From Parasponia andersonii (Eukaryota; Streptophyta; Magnoliopsida; Rosales; Cannabaceae), in NCBI GenBank assembly GCA_002914805.1, contig JXTB01000096.1, positions 462,962 through 526,961 of the forward strand: a stretch of 64,000 nt of DNA, read 5' to 3'. The translations under genes were made by a program, and so were the position numbers. Positions 47,463 through 60,300 of the stretch are shown here, piece by piece. The stretch's first letter is position 1; each line of letters starts with the position of its first letter. The notes below the pieces were generated by a model. The model saw only the letters and a list, made by a program, of their open reading frames with translations, did no database searches and was not told where the DNA came from.

Positions 47463-49547
47463 TGTCACGTCCCAAAACAAAGGACATGGCAACCACCACA
47501 TGCCTATAAAGATAAACTTCATAGATATAAAAGGCTTCGAATCTAATTGTTATTAAAAATCTAAATAGATCCATCATCACCTAAAATATCTCATCATAAC
47601 AAAATACCAAATAATCTAAACCATCAATAACAATTCGCTAAATCCATAATAACAAAGAAACTAAAACCATAACAATAATCCAGTATACCTCAAAAAACTA
47701 ACAATGTCTCAAAATAGAAACCAAACATTATAGTAACTCTAAATAGTAAAATTTGAGTCCTCAAATAATCTTTTTCCTTCAAATATGAGTTTCACTTATT
47801 GACTATTCTCTGAATCTGAAAAAGATTAAAGAATAAAAAGGGTGAGCTCGATAGCCCCATAAGTAACCGATAACATCTACTAGTTAGATCAAGCATATAT
47901 AATTTGAAATATTTAGTAAATATTTTACAAAATAACTCTAACTTCGAAATCAATACTTTTAAAAAGAGAAAATGAAACTAACTAAAAATCAATTTAACAA
48001 AGTAGAAGGTTTCAAAATTCATTGTATCAAACTTGTTCAATAATCAATATCATTTTCAAATTCTACTCTATAGTTTTGGCGACTATGGCCACACTTAACT
48101 CCTGTGACTAGGTTCGAATCTGCCACAAATAACCTGTGTAGGCGGGTCCGAATCTACTACAGATAAACTCTGTAGCTGGATACGAATCACGAATCTACTA
48201 CATTTAACCCTACAGCTATGTCAGTATTGTTTATATATAACCTCTGTGGATTAGGTCCACATGCATAATCACTTAAGAGCATTTCAATACATTCAATTAT
48301 AAAATAATTAACAAATACTTTTCATATTTATCAATAAGGTAACAACTTTCAAATTATTTAATAGTAGTAACAAACATAAGATTGATCCATATTTTTTTTT
48401 AAAAGATAATTATTTCTTATCAAACTAATTTTTATTTATTAACAAATTGCTTGAAAATAAGTTTAAGATTTACAAACATAATTTTCTTTAAAAGAAAGAA
48501 AAAGAGACATTAACTTAAGTAAAACAAAAGTCACTAACAAAGATGAAAGGTTATTTACATATTCGCTAGTCTAACCAATCCAACCACAAATTGTTAGCTA
48601 CCACAAGAACCTATAATTATAACAAGAATCATACATGATCATCAAACACTTAATAGTTACCTTAAATCATGTCTAACACAATGTCTAATCCATTGCCTAT
48701 GCATACTTGATAAATTCGCTACATTACCTTGTATAATCTCGACATCAAAAACTCATAATAATTCCAAATTAATTCTAAAAATTTTGAAACTTGGAGGACA
48801 ATATCTATAAGTGATTGGGGTCCTAAAAATGTGAAGAACATGGCTGTAGGGTTTAGAGGTAGGCTCTACAAAGCCAAGTGAATCGCTGCCACATTTTACT
48901 CTAATTGCTGAAAGTTACAAAAATTTTCCAAATTCATAATGCTCACTTTGAAAGGCTATATCTCTCTGATTATAAATCCGTTTTCGACAAATTATATACC
49001 GTTAGAAAGCTTATCGAATAATGTTTTTTCCAACCATACTAAATATGATCCTATTAGACTATCAGAAACACTAGAAAAACCAGTCACTGTTGCGTTTTAC
49101 CGTTCTAAACCAAAGCTCAAAAATCTATAACTTTTAATCTAAATATCCAAAACACGTAATTTTAGTCTTGTTTTAAACTTTACAGTGAGAATAATCAATC
49201 AAAATATAAATGAACCCTAGAATCATGGTTGAAACAAAAAGATGCTTAAAAAAATTCTAAATCTTAGATGATAGATTAGCCCTAAGAATCCTAAATAACC
49301 AATTGATAATTGATAGGGAGGAATTCTTTACCTTAGAGAATTGACAATCAACCTTTTGTAATCATTCTCTTCCTCCCAAGCTTTCAGCCACTCTCCTCTC
49401 CCTCTATAAAAAGTTAATTAGGGTTTCCTAATCCTTTAAATTACTTAATTGTCCTTGTTTAATAAACTAAAATCTTGGTCTTTTTGTCTTTTACCCTTTC
49501 ATTTGTTTATTTTTTTTTTTTTTTAATTCCAGGTATGGGTTATTACA
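47463..49547 (-). repeat. 5' LTR of third Ty3 element (right end)
   Basis: It starts TGTCACGTCCC (in + orientation) and ends GGGTTATTACA. It is clearly diverged from the left copy by many substitutions and small indels, so the insertion is not recent. The GC-rich repeat block recurs at 48095-48265. Confidence 0.9.
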
Positions 49548-50099
49548 ATGTTACTCGTTAATCAACACATTCTATCATTTTTCTTTAAGGTAACCGTTTA
49601 TATTTAACTAATGTACAAGTAAAGATGTTAAAGTTATGCATCTTTCTTCGTTGGAAACATAAGAAGATAAATAGAAAGAATTGAACGAAGTAAATGGTGT
49701 TGATAATTGTTATTAACCACGTACACAAGGGAAAGGGACACGAATTGATATATGTAAATACATATTTTGTTTATAGAAACTGTTGAATCTTAATATCATT
49801 AATTCGTACAGGTATGTTTTCTGACAACGAGATAAGATCGGGGGGGGAAAAAAAAAAGAAAAAAGAAAATCATTGATAATGTATTTGCACCTACTTTATT
49901 ACTTAAATAATTAACGATATAGAATAAATAATGTTGTCTTGATCTTCCAAGATACGAATTGCAGGCTCGCCTGAATAGTCTTTGTTGATAATCAAAGCTC
50001 TAGCAATTCTGTATGACCAAATTCAGTCTCTCTTTTTTATTCAGCAAACTATCTTTCTTTTCTTACTTTTTCTCTACCAAGAAAACTAAAAGAGAAAGC
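49548..50099. other. Upstream region of transporter gene 3
   Basis: Promoter-side DNA without a clear TATA match to genes 1 and 2. A G-run and A-run lie near 49840-49865. An in-frame ATG at 50013 could extend the protein by 29 residues (see gene 3). Confidence 0.5.
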
Positions 50100-53000
50100 A
50101 TGAAAGAAAGACTATTGGCAAGGTCAACGGTTCAGGAGGCGAAGGCAAATGACGACGATCATGATCAAACTCCACAAGATGAAGGACATGGCAGCTCTGC
50201 CACTCCTGTTGTTCTTCTCAGCGCCATGGTCGCCCTCTGCGGCTCCATAAGCTGTGGCTGCATAGTAAGTACTATCATTTTCTCTGTTTTGCTTCTTACA
50301 TTTCCTTGGCGTTATCAAATTAACATCATGATATAATGGTATCTTGGATTATTAAATTTACTTATAATTGATCAATGAAGTAACAAAGCTCATGTTCCTT
50401 GGAACACAAGTGACAAAGAGTTATTATGAGTGCCTTGCAGGGTGGATATTCCTCACCTGCTCAATCTGGAATCATGCAAGACTTGGGCCTCTCTGTTGCA
50501 GACGTATGTATCAAGTTTTTTCACTTTCTTGCAGAACTTTTCGAGTTCTCGCATTTAAATGTCCCTCTTCCTAATGTGCAGTACTCCGTGTTCGGTTCTG
50601 TGGTGACAATCGGAGGAGTGATAGGTGGACTAGTAATCGGGACATTAGCCGATCTCTTAGGACGTAGAGCTGTAAGAGAATTCTCTACGTCCTTTATGTT
50701 AGGTTGGCCTCTTGTAAACTTTTTAGTCAAAAATAGCTCTTTTGTGCAGACAATGTGGTTCTCTGAAGTATTAAACACTGCAGGTTGGCTTATCATAGCG
50801 TCTGGAAAGGTTTCTCTCTTCCTTCCCAACAACTTGATCATTTGGATTCGTTTCATTTCAATGTGAAAATGTTATATGTTACTACGGCTAATATTTCAAA
50901 ATTTTCGTGTGGGACTATCCAAACAGATTAAAGATTATAAATTTCAACTGGGTTTTAGAAAGAATAGCCTTTTGTGTTGAACTTCCATACTACAAATTTA
51001 CTACAATTTACTCATTCACAATTGCAAATTTACACCGGATATTCAGTAGGGAATTAGTGAAAATCAGCATGAACCCAGTTAGTGTTCTGTTTTTCTATGT
51101 GTTTTCCTCTTTTTATCTCTTGTCGAGTATAAATCAGCTTCATAACCAATACTTGTCACAGAATGCTTGGTGGCTGGACCTTGGAAGACTGTTACTTGGC
51201 TTTGGAAGTGTACTTAATGGCTACGCTGTAAGTTACCTGTAGATTGAACAATTGTTTGATAAATCTTAGACAGGCGTATTCATATAGAATAAACAAATAA
51301 TACCGGTTAGCTACACAGGTACCAGTATACATAGCTGAAATATCTCCAAAGAATATTCGGGGAAGACTAACTTCGGCAAACCAGGTACTAAGACAAAGTT
51401 AAACCTTGTGAAAATATGACAGCTAAAAGGAACAAATAATTCCATAGTATCATGAACAATCTGATATTTTGTTCAAGTAATGGACAGTTGATGACGAGTT
51501 TAGGGATTTCATTGATGTACTTCCTTGGCAATGCCGTTAGCTGGCGCACCTTGGCTCTCATTGGTAAACCATTTGTATGGATTTACTTCTTTCTGCACTG
51601 GTTCAATTGCAAAAAGATGAAGATTATGAGAATAATCCTTTTCTATACTATTTGATTTTGTTTTCAGGTGTCATTCCATCTCTGTTACATACTTTAGGAT
51701 TGTTCTTCATTCCCGAGTCTCCTAGGTGGCTGGTGAGTCCAACAATACAACAAATAAAAAAGAGGAACCTAATATATTAAATTTCACACAAATTAGCTGC
51801 TTCTTTTTGTTTGAAAAAAAATGACCTAATTAAAGATCTTTTTCTTCCTCTCCCCTGCATTTTTTACTTATTAGCATGCATAAGTTTCACTTCTTTAGTC
51901 TTCAAATAATGGTAACGAAACAATTATCGACAGGCGAAAATTGGTAAACACAAAGAGCTTGAAACTGCTTTGCAGAGTTTAAGAGGGGAAAATGCTGACG
52001 TCTCTGAAGAAGCTGCTGAAATAATAGTAAAGCTTCAATTTCTTATTCTCGTTATAGCAGTTTCACACACAAACTAGTAGGAAGCTGCTTCTTTTATTTT
52101 TAATCGTTAGACTAAAACAGTCTTAAGTGGCTCAGAAAAGAAAAGACAAGTAAAATAGTGCTCAAATATTGTGGCAGGATTATACAGAAAATTTTCAACA
52201 GGACTCAGAAAGTATTATAGACTTGTTCCAATGGAGATATGCTTATTCACTCACTGTGAGCTTCCCTTCCTTTACAAGAAATGAAATTTGGAATAACAGA
52301 TTACATTTAGTCCGTTTCTTGAGGTGTCTGAACCTTCTCTCCTGCACATAAATATTGGTTTAGGTGGGACTTGGACTAGTGGTACTGCAACAATTTGGGG
52401 GGAACGGCGCGGTTCTTTTCTACTCTAGCTCTATATTTTCGAAAGCCGGTACTTAAAATGCAATAGCTGCAAATAATTTAAGCACAAAAGACATTAAACA
52501 TCACAGAAGTTGAATCTCTATTTTTAACAGGTTTTTCAAGTAGTGTTGGAACTATATCAATGGCCATTATCCAGGTAAAATATGAGTTTATTCATAATTC
52601 CTCATGTGAATGGTTATAACAGACATATCTCAAATGTAAATTTGTTCAATTGCAGTTGCCTGCTGTTGCGTTGAGTGTTCTTGTAACCGATAACTGGGGA
52701 AGACGGCCACTTCTAATGGTGAAAATAAAATGAAAAATTTTCCCCTCGATGTTCTAGTTTACTTGCTATGTATCTAGGTGACATCATCAATTCAGAAGTC
52801 ATGTTTCTCCAATCCATGCAGATTTCTGCAGCAGGATCAGGCTTGAGTTGCCTTCTTCTCGGATTGTCATTGCTACTTCTGGTCTATTCGAAAACCAAAC
52901 TCTTGACAAATATGTTTTATTTAGAAAGAATGAACACACTAATGCTTTAGTTTCTAATAGACAGGGCTTCCCTGACTTGCGGCATTTCACTCCTGCATTG

Positions 53001-53631
53001 GTGTATATTGCAATCATGGTATATGTGTTCAGACACTATATAAAACATACACGTTTGACATAGCCATTTTTTTCATAAGGAATGCTCAATTCTGATGTTT
53101 ATTGACAAATTGAGAATCTTATTATATTCAGGGTTTTAGTGTAGCATTTGTAATGGGCATGTCAGGATTGCCCTGGGTTATAATATCAGAGGTAATGTAG
53201 CTTTGTTCTTATTAATTAATCTTCTGTTCAGAAATGTATATAGCAAATTAAAAACACGAGATAGATACTAATAGAGCTTCATAGTTGATAGAATTGAGTT
53301 TTGCCATTTTCAGATATTCCCTATAAACGTTAAGGGTTCGGCTGGAAGCCTTGTGGTGTTGACAACTTCCTTATGTTCTTGGATAGTTACCTACATTTTC
53401 AATTTTTCCATGGAGTGGAGCTCTTCAGGTACAATTACTACAACAATCACCAACCTTTTTTTTTCGGATTGGTACAATATATAACTTGTAATCTAAGCTA
53501 CTGCAGGAACCTTTTTCATCTTCGGAGCCATCGGCGGTTTAACTGTTCTCTTCGTTGCAAAGCTTGTTCCAGAGACGAAAGGACGAAGTTTAGAAGAGAT
53601 ACAAGCTTCAGTCTCACATTTTATTCCATAA
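50100..53631 (+). CDS. ERD6-like monosaccharide transporter, gene 3 (18 exons, 475 aa)
   Basis: Same family and exon plan. Coding exons: 50100-50264, 50441-50503, 50582-50671, 50750-50809, 51162-51227, 51319-51384, 51488-51563, 51668-51732, 51934-52026, 52178-52255, 52364-52448, 52531-52574, 52656-52718, 52822-52881, 52965-53018, 53132-53191, 53314-53428, 53507-53631. Total 1428 nt. Motifs: [11 protein letters not shown] (about 96-106), PESPRWL (211-217), GRRPLLM (332-338) and PETKGRS (456-462). Helix 7 reads QQFGGNGA. Exon 10 is 3 nt shorter than in genes 1 and 2. I chose MKERLL at 50100, whose ERLL gives a di-leucine near the N-terminus. A start at 50013 would add a Phe- and Ser-rich stretch with no counterpart in the paralogues. 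Introns are shorter than in gene 1. It looks intact. Confidence 0.9.
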
Positions 53632-54539
53632 TAAGTTGTTTCAGGTTTGCCTCTTGTAATAGAGGGCTTTGTGTCCGTGTGTGGTTGCCGTCTAGTATAG
53701 TACACAAGCAAAATGGAAGGGTTAAAAAGTTTATTAAGAAGGTAAAATAATCGAATTGCCTTGTATGGCATTTCTCTATTGCTATTATTGTACCTAACTC
53801 TTTTTGTACAAGTACTACCATTCAAAATCAATGCGTTAATAGGACGTGTTTGATTCATTGTATGGCCTTATCAGTCCTTTCAAAAAATCAAATACGACTA
53901 AGTTATCATGATTATATACACACCCAATCACGTTGGTATAGCATAGTTCTATTATTATTATTGTTAACAACTCTGTTTAGCAAGTGTTACTAATCAGTTT
54001 TTAACTGTTAGAATTATAATTTACAAATTCTGTCCATAAAGCTTCGGAGTTCTAAAAAGGAAATAATGATGATTTGGAACTAGAATAAGACCAATCAAGT
54101 ACAAAACTGTTTTTTTTAAAAAAAAAAAAAAAATTCAGTGTTAAATTATTCTTTTAGAGAGAAAAAAAAGTGTGGCTGTGGAGACTGATGCAATAAATCA
54201 GAGATCAAACTGGAGAATATACACAGAAAAAGTCCAATTTTATCGTATAAAAATTAACGTACAAATTTTACGAAGAAAAGTTTCTTAGGTGTTACATGAA
54301 AATTAGAGAGCTCAAAGAAAATAAAAAATAAAAAAAAAGTCACGAATAAGATAACTAGTTTGAGAATCTGAAACAATATTTCCAACATGTAAGGTCTGAA
54401 GAATGAAAAAGAAAAATAAAGCGCGCGGTGGGAATTTTAATATTGTGTTGAACCCACTTAAATGATAATAGAAAATCGCTTCATTATAGATATTTTTTTT
54501 AAGAAAAAATGAGATATATGCAAACCACAATGATAATAA
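53632..54539. other. 3' flank of gene 3, no gene seen
   Basis: AT-rich non-coding DNA. Possible polyadenylation context follows the stop. Mixed T- and A-runs lie near 54108-54133. Confidence 0.6.
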
Positions 54540-55113
54540 ACAGGTTTGTTATTGATAATTTGACTAATCAAATGCAGTGTATATATAGAACTAGAATCCT
54601 CAAGTAACTCCCTAGAAATCTTCTTATACAAGAAAATAAAATCAATTAGCTATCTTTACAAAATTACTGACAATCTCAATACTCTCTCTCAAGTTGGTGC
54701 AAAGATATCTTACATGCTCAATTTATCTACAAACTCTAGGGCATGCGATTGGTAAGGATATCAGTTAATTGATCTTCTGACCAAATCTCTAGTAGTTCAT
54801 AATCTTTTTACCCAGTTTCTTCTTAATAATGAATTTATCTATCTTGATATGTTTTGTATAATCATTTTGAACTGAATTATGAGATAAATTACATGTTGCT
54901 TTGTTCTCACAATATAGCTGAATTAATTACTTTGGGGAACAGCCTAAATCTTGTAAGAGAAATTTCAACCACAATACTTCACAAATTCCTAAGACTATTC
55001 GGCCACACTAACAACATTATGTTTCTTGCTTGTCCATGCAACTAAATTCTCACCTACAAAGATAAAATATCCTAAAATTGATTGTTCATCATCGACAGAA
55101 CATCTACATCTGG
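54540..55113 (-). mobile_element. Copia-type retrotransposon remnant (RNase H end)
   Basis: Minus-strand translation of 54681-55113, with stops, shows the C-terminal Copia RNase H signature: GYFIFVGENLVAWTSKKHN, then LYCENKAT, then NDYTKHIKID, then an end like the usual KLG..DIYAPTL. The stretch from 54540 to 54680 would be the start of the adjoining 3' LTR. Several stops and a frameshift make it inactive. The rest of the element is absent. Confidence 0.75.
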
Positions 55114-55543
55114 TCTAATGTTTACCTCGATATTTTGCTTGTTTGTGTTTTAAGAGAATAAAATTCCATTTCCCTCATTGAAACACAAAATAAGAACATG
55201 ACGTGAAAGGGAAAAAAATAAAACGGAAAATATAGTCAAAATAGGTAAACAGACTAAACGTTTCCCAAAAAAAGGACCAAAACCAATCAGAATTGGCAAT
55301 GAACTCCTACACTGCGAACCCCTAGAAAAGTCCTAAAGACAACGAGAGAAGCACTCGTTAGATATGTGATCCAGAATAAAACATTATAATGTGGCGACAA
55401 CCAGTTTTGTATACTTGATTAATGTTTGGTAATTTGGAATAATTATTTAAAAAAATTGGTACTTCTGCAATTAATCTCAGACATTTTAGCATATATGCAT
55501 GAGATTAAACAGCGTTAATTCAAATGAGTTTTCGCACTTTTAG
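55114..55543. other. Spacer between Copia remnant and transporter fragment
   Basis: AT-rich, no ORF or repeat that I can assign. Confidence 0.5.
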
Positions 55544-55886
55544 ATATTTCCTATAAGCATTAAAGGTTCAGCTGGAATAAGCCTCATGAGTTTGGCAACT
55601 TCGTTATGTTCTTGGATAGTCACATGCATTTTCAAATTTTATATGGAGTGGAGATCCTTAAGCACAACTACTATTACTACTACAACAATCAATCGCCAAG
55701 CTTGTCTTCCTTTCCCTTTCTATTCTTCCTTACAATAACTTGTAGTCTAAGCTACTACAGGAACATTTTTCAACTTCGTGTCATTCGGCCGCTTGATACC
55801 GTTCTTTTGTTGCGAAACTTGTACCATATACAAAAAAGCAAACTTTAGAAGAAATACAAGCTTCAATTGCACATTTGCTTCTATAA
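55544..55886 (+). pseudogene. Truncated fourth ERD6-like transporter copy (last two exons)
   Basis: Exon 17 begins after TTTTTAG at 55544 and reads IFPISIKGSAGI, closest to gene 3 ([10 protein letters not shown] against [10 protein letters not shown]). The exon 17 end has lost its usual TCAG/GT donor (TTAAGC instead). An intron-like stretch follows, then exon 18 after CTACAG at about 55760. Frameshifts leave the PETKG region recognisable only in pieces, although the ending LEEIQASIAHLLL is readable in one frame. Exons 1-16 are missing, so it cannot make a transporter. It probably arose from a partial copy of gene 3 or its ancestor. Confidence 0.88.
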
Positions 55887-57136
55887 TTCAGAAACATAGG
55901 AAATTGCTTCTTGCTTGCCTCTTCCAATTAAGGGCTTAGTCAGTTTTTGTGCTAGCTGTATCTGATTAAGAATTTAAAATTTTCAATTAAGAACAAGCTA
56001 AGTTGAGTTTTAACATAGAGCTGAGTTGTCATAATCATCCACTTCAATCACGTTGTACAGTATCATTTCATTATTATCCTATTCTAACCAAATCTTTTTG
56101 AGAAGTCTTACCATATAAATGTGTAACACGTACAAGACAGGTTTCATTCATAGCAAGATTATAAATCCTCGTCGTCATCCTCAAAAAAAAAAAAAAATCC
56201 GTCTAGTCAGTCCTTTACAGAAATGCCAAAAGGTAAACTTTTATTGTGCGAAAGACCAATTTATTCTCATTGTAATTTTTTGCTTAGAAAGAGAAAAGAA
56301 AAAAAGTACTCGAGGTGGTTGGTATATGACTATATGTCTTTGTTGATTGGACTCCTGAAATATCTCATTCAATAAAAAAAAATAGAAAACAAAAGTCAAC
56401 GGGAAGCAAAAGTTGGCAGCGGGGCAGGGGGGGCAGGGCAGCGAAATAATTGATTGAAGTGTAAAAGGATTCTTTATAACAAAAAAATATTAAGGACACG
56501 TGGGACACGTGGATCCATATGTAAATTACCATTTTTCTTTTCTTTTTGTCGAACTGGAGATGCTCTAAGTACTTGCATAAGGCATATGACCCGTTAATTT
56601 GTGTTATATAATTAATTGATTTTATTAGTTCTGTTATGGTAAATTTTTTTCAGATGCAAAATTAAATTGTTTTGTTATTTACTCTGTGATATGTTACGAA
56701 GTACTATCTTATCCACGCCTTTATCGATGTACGATGAGACGATGTTGTAATGGGTGGGGAAATTGGGTTGAATGTCCTTTTTTTGATAGTTGATTTTAGG
56801 TAATATACTCGTCTTCGGATTTTTTTACTAAAATATTTTAATAAATTTACTAGAATTTCTCTTCTAGGTGCAATTTATCAAAAAAATATATAAAGATTTT
56901 GTACAATGACATATATGGTCCAGTTTAAAATTGAAATAAAAAGAAAAAAAAAAACACAACTCTTTCTTTTTTATCGCGATCTATCTTCTTTCTCTTAGTC
57001 TAATTCTCATCTCCACATACCCATGCTCTCAATGGAATTGATTATTCCCACCCCATGCTCCCCAAAACTCATCAAAAGCACACCAGTCGGAATCTATCGA
57101 GCCTACCTAATCAATACTCATGATTATTTTTTGTAG
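55887..57136. other. Non-coding flank before the MULE-like element
   Basis: AT-rich with one G-rich string (GGGGCAGGGGGGGCAGGGC near 56420). No protein-like ORF and no assigned repeat. Confidence 0.5.
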
Positions 57137-57300
57137 ATTAAAAGTTATTTTCTAGTACAGCTTAAAACTACAGTAAAAAATAGAAAGTTTTTGGTTTTTT
57201 TTTTTAGCTTGAAAAACTGTAAACAGGAAAATGGGTTGTAAAACGATAAGATCCGTTACAGAGAAGAAACCCAAATCAAGATAGACAGGAGTGTCTAGTA
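57137..57300 (+). repeat. Left inverted terminal repeat of MULE-like element
   Basis: It pairs in inverted orientation with 61465-61625. A second, direct copy of the same stretch begins about 207 bp further in (TTCTAGTA at 57150 and at 57357), so the left end is a tandem of two. Confidence 0.8.
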
Positions 57301-60300
57301 TTTTAGACAGTTTGTCTAAAACTCGACAAATTGTACATTATCAAGTACAGGCTGTTTTCTAGTAGGATTGAAATTATAGTGAAAAATAGAAAGTTTTTGG
57401 TCATTTTTTGAGCTTGAAAAACTGAAAACTATAAAATAGATTGTAAAATAGAGAGATCTACTAAGAAAAAAAAAAACTCAGATCGAGATAGAGAAGGGTG
57501 TCTAGTTTTCTAGACAGCTTATTTAAAACTCGACAAATTGTATATTATTGAGTATATTTGACAGTATTGTTGAGTCTTGTCTCAACAATGGTATATCTAG
57601 GCTCTTGACACTACATTGATAATGCTAGACACAACTGTCGATCTATAGATAAATTATAGTCGTTTAGTCGCTAGACATTATCTCAACCAATGATAGACAT
57701 ATTGTCTAGTATGACTGAGTATTTTCTGCTTAAATTAACCACGCTAGACATCATGTCTAGCTTAGTGCAGCACTATATGAAGTTTATATTTAATTGAGTA
57801 ATTTTTTTATTTCTAAATAATGTCTTGATATGGTTAGGTATGCATATTGGTTGTTAAATAGTTTTAGAGGGAAGTTATAAAAATAAAGGAAACTATTTTA
57901 ATTTTTTAAAAAAATTAGATTCGTAAGATATCTAGTGCAGTTGAGATTTTCCAAGACGTTTCTAGACATACTGTCTAGTATTGTCATTCTCTGTTTATTT
58001 AGCTCGACCACGCTAAACAAAGTGTCTAGCTTAATCTAGCACCATATGGTAAGGTCAAATTATGCATATTGGCTGTTAAAATAGTTTTGATAGGAAGACA
58101 TAAAAACAGAGGAAATTATTTCTAAATTTTTGAAAAATTAGATTGACAATCTAGCGTTGTTACAATTTTTTTATACTACACTAGACTAGACACATTGTCT
58201 AGCAAGGTCAATCCTTGTATATTTTGCTCGACCATACTAGCACAGTGTCTAACTTAGTCTAGCTATTAGACATAAGTTGTCTACTGTCCTAGATAAGTTG
58301 TCTATCTAGTAGACACTATTGTATAGCTTCTCAAACAAGTTATCTATATTATACACACCATTGTCTAGCTTTCCAAACAAATTATTTATTTGGTAGACAA
58401 GATTGTCTAGTTTTTTAGACAAGTTGCTTATTTGATAAATGCTATTGTTTAGCTTCCCACATAATATTATCTATCTTGTAGATACTATTATCTATCTTGT
58501 AGATACTATTGTCTAACTTTCTAAACAAATTGTCTCTTTGCTAGATACTGAATATAATGAGCTAAAATTTGACATAAACCAAATTAAATACAATATAATT
58601 ATAAAATTAGTGAGTTTTATAAACTTAGACACTACTTTGTTTAGTATTATTAGAAACTTAGGCACTACTATAATGAAAATATGTCATTATTGCTATTAGA
58701 AATTTAGTCACAACTTTGTTATTTCTAATTACAAACTCAAAAATTAAGTATAATGAATAATAAATATATTAAAGTACAAACTTAGTGAGTTTTGAATTAT
58801 CGCTACTATAATGACAATATGTCAACATTACTATTAGAAACTTAGTCACAACTTTCTTCTTTCTAAATAAGGAGTCTAGCTATTAGACATAAGTTATCTA
58901 GTTTCCTGGACAAGTTGTCAATTTTGTAGATACTATTGTCTAGTTTTCCAAACAAGCTGTCTATCGACTAGACATTAACTATAACGAAATAAAATTCGAC
59001 ATAAACCAAATTAAATACAATATAATTACAAAATTAGTGAATTTTGTAAACTTACTCACTACTTTGTTCGTTATTATTAGAAATTTAGTCACTATTTAAT
59101 AAACATATATCATTATTACTATTGGAACTTAGTCACAACTTTGTTCTTATAATTATAAAGTCAATAACTAGGTGTAATGCATAATAAGTATATTATATTA
59201 AATTATAAAATTAGTGAGTTTTGCATTATTATCGCTACTATAATAAAAATATGTCACCATTATTATTGGAAATTTAGTAATAACTTTGTTCTTCGAAATT
59301 ACAAACTTAATAACTATGTGTAATAAGTAATAAGTATATTAAATTATAAAATCAGTCAGTTTTGAATTATCATCACTACTATAATGAGAATATGTTACCA
59401 TTATTATTAGAAACTTAGTCCTAATTTCGAGCTTTCCAAACAAGGAGTCTAGCTATTAGACAAGAGTTGCCTATCTTTCTAGATATGTTGTCTATCTGAT
59501 AGACACTTTTATCTAGTATTCAAGACAAATTATCTATTGATTAGATACCATTGTCTCGTTTTCCAGACATATTATTTAACTGCTAGATAATATTATTGAA
59601 CTTTCTAGACAAGTTATTTATCGACTATATACTAACTATAATGAAATAAAAATTGACACAAATCAAATTAAATAAAAATAATTACAAAATTAATGAGTTT
59701 TGTAAACTTACTCATTACTTTATTCATTACTATTAGAAACCTAGTTATAACTTTATTCTTTATAACTATAAACTCCATAACTAGGTGTAATATATAATAA
59801 GTATATTATATTAAATTATAAAATTAGTGAGTTTTGAATTATCATCACTACTATAACGAAAACATATCACTATTATTATTGGAAATTGTGTCCTAATTTT
59901 GTTCTTTTAAATTACAAACTTAATAATTATGTGTAATAAGTAATAAGTATATTAAATTATAAAATAAGTGAGGTTTAAATTATCATCACGACTATAACAA
60001 GAATACGTCACTATTACAATTAAAAACTTTTTTTTTTGGCTAGGGATTACAACTGAAAACTTAGTCACAATTTTGTTATTTCTCAACAAGGAATCTAGCT
60101 ATTAGACACAAGTTGTCTAGCTCTTCATACATGTTGTCTACTTGATAAACACTTTTGTTTAGCTTTTCAAATAAGTTTTCTATCGGGTAAACACTATTGT
60201 CTAGCATTTCATATAAGTTGTCTATCTGTGAGATATTGTTGTCGAGCTTTTAAGACAAATTACCTATCCGATACACTTTTATCGAGCTTTTCAGACAAGC

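Larger units (their letters stand above)
40480..49547 (-). mobile_element. Third Ty3/gypsy chromovirus element, degraded
   Basis: LTRs at 40480-42663 and 47463-49547 flank a 4.8-kb internal region. On the minus strand this runs primer site, gag, pol. A GAGAGAA purine run abuts the left LTR (42664 on). I find no matching 5-bp duplication (GCAAA left, ATGTT right), and the left edge is rearranged by a 65-bp tandem duplication. The family differs from the other two: its LTRs do not align with theirs. Gag and pol are heavily broken, more than in the inner element. Confidence 0.9.

Noticed and set aside
50013..50099. Upstream ATG extending gene 3 by 29 residues
   Set aside because: The extension is rich in Phe and Ser, has no counterpart in genes 1 and 2, and the ATG at 50100 aligns better with the paralogous N-termini.
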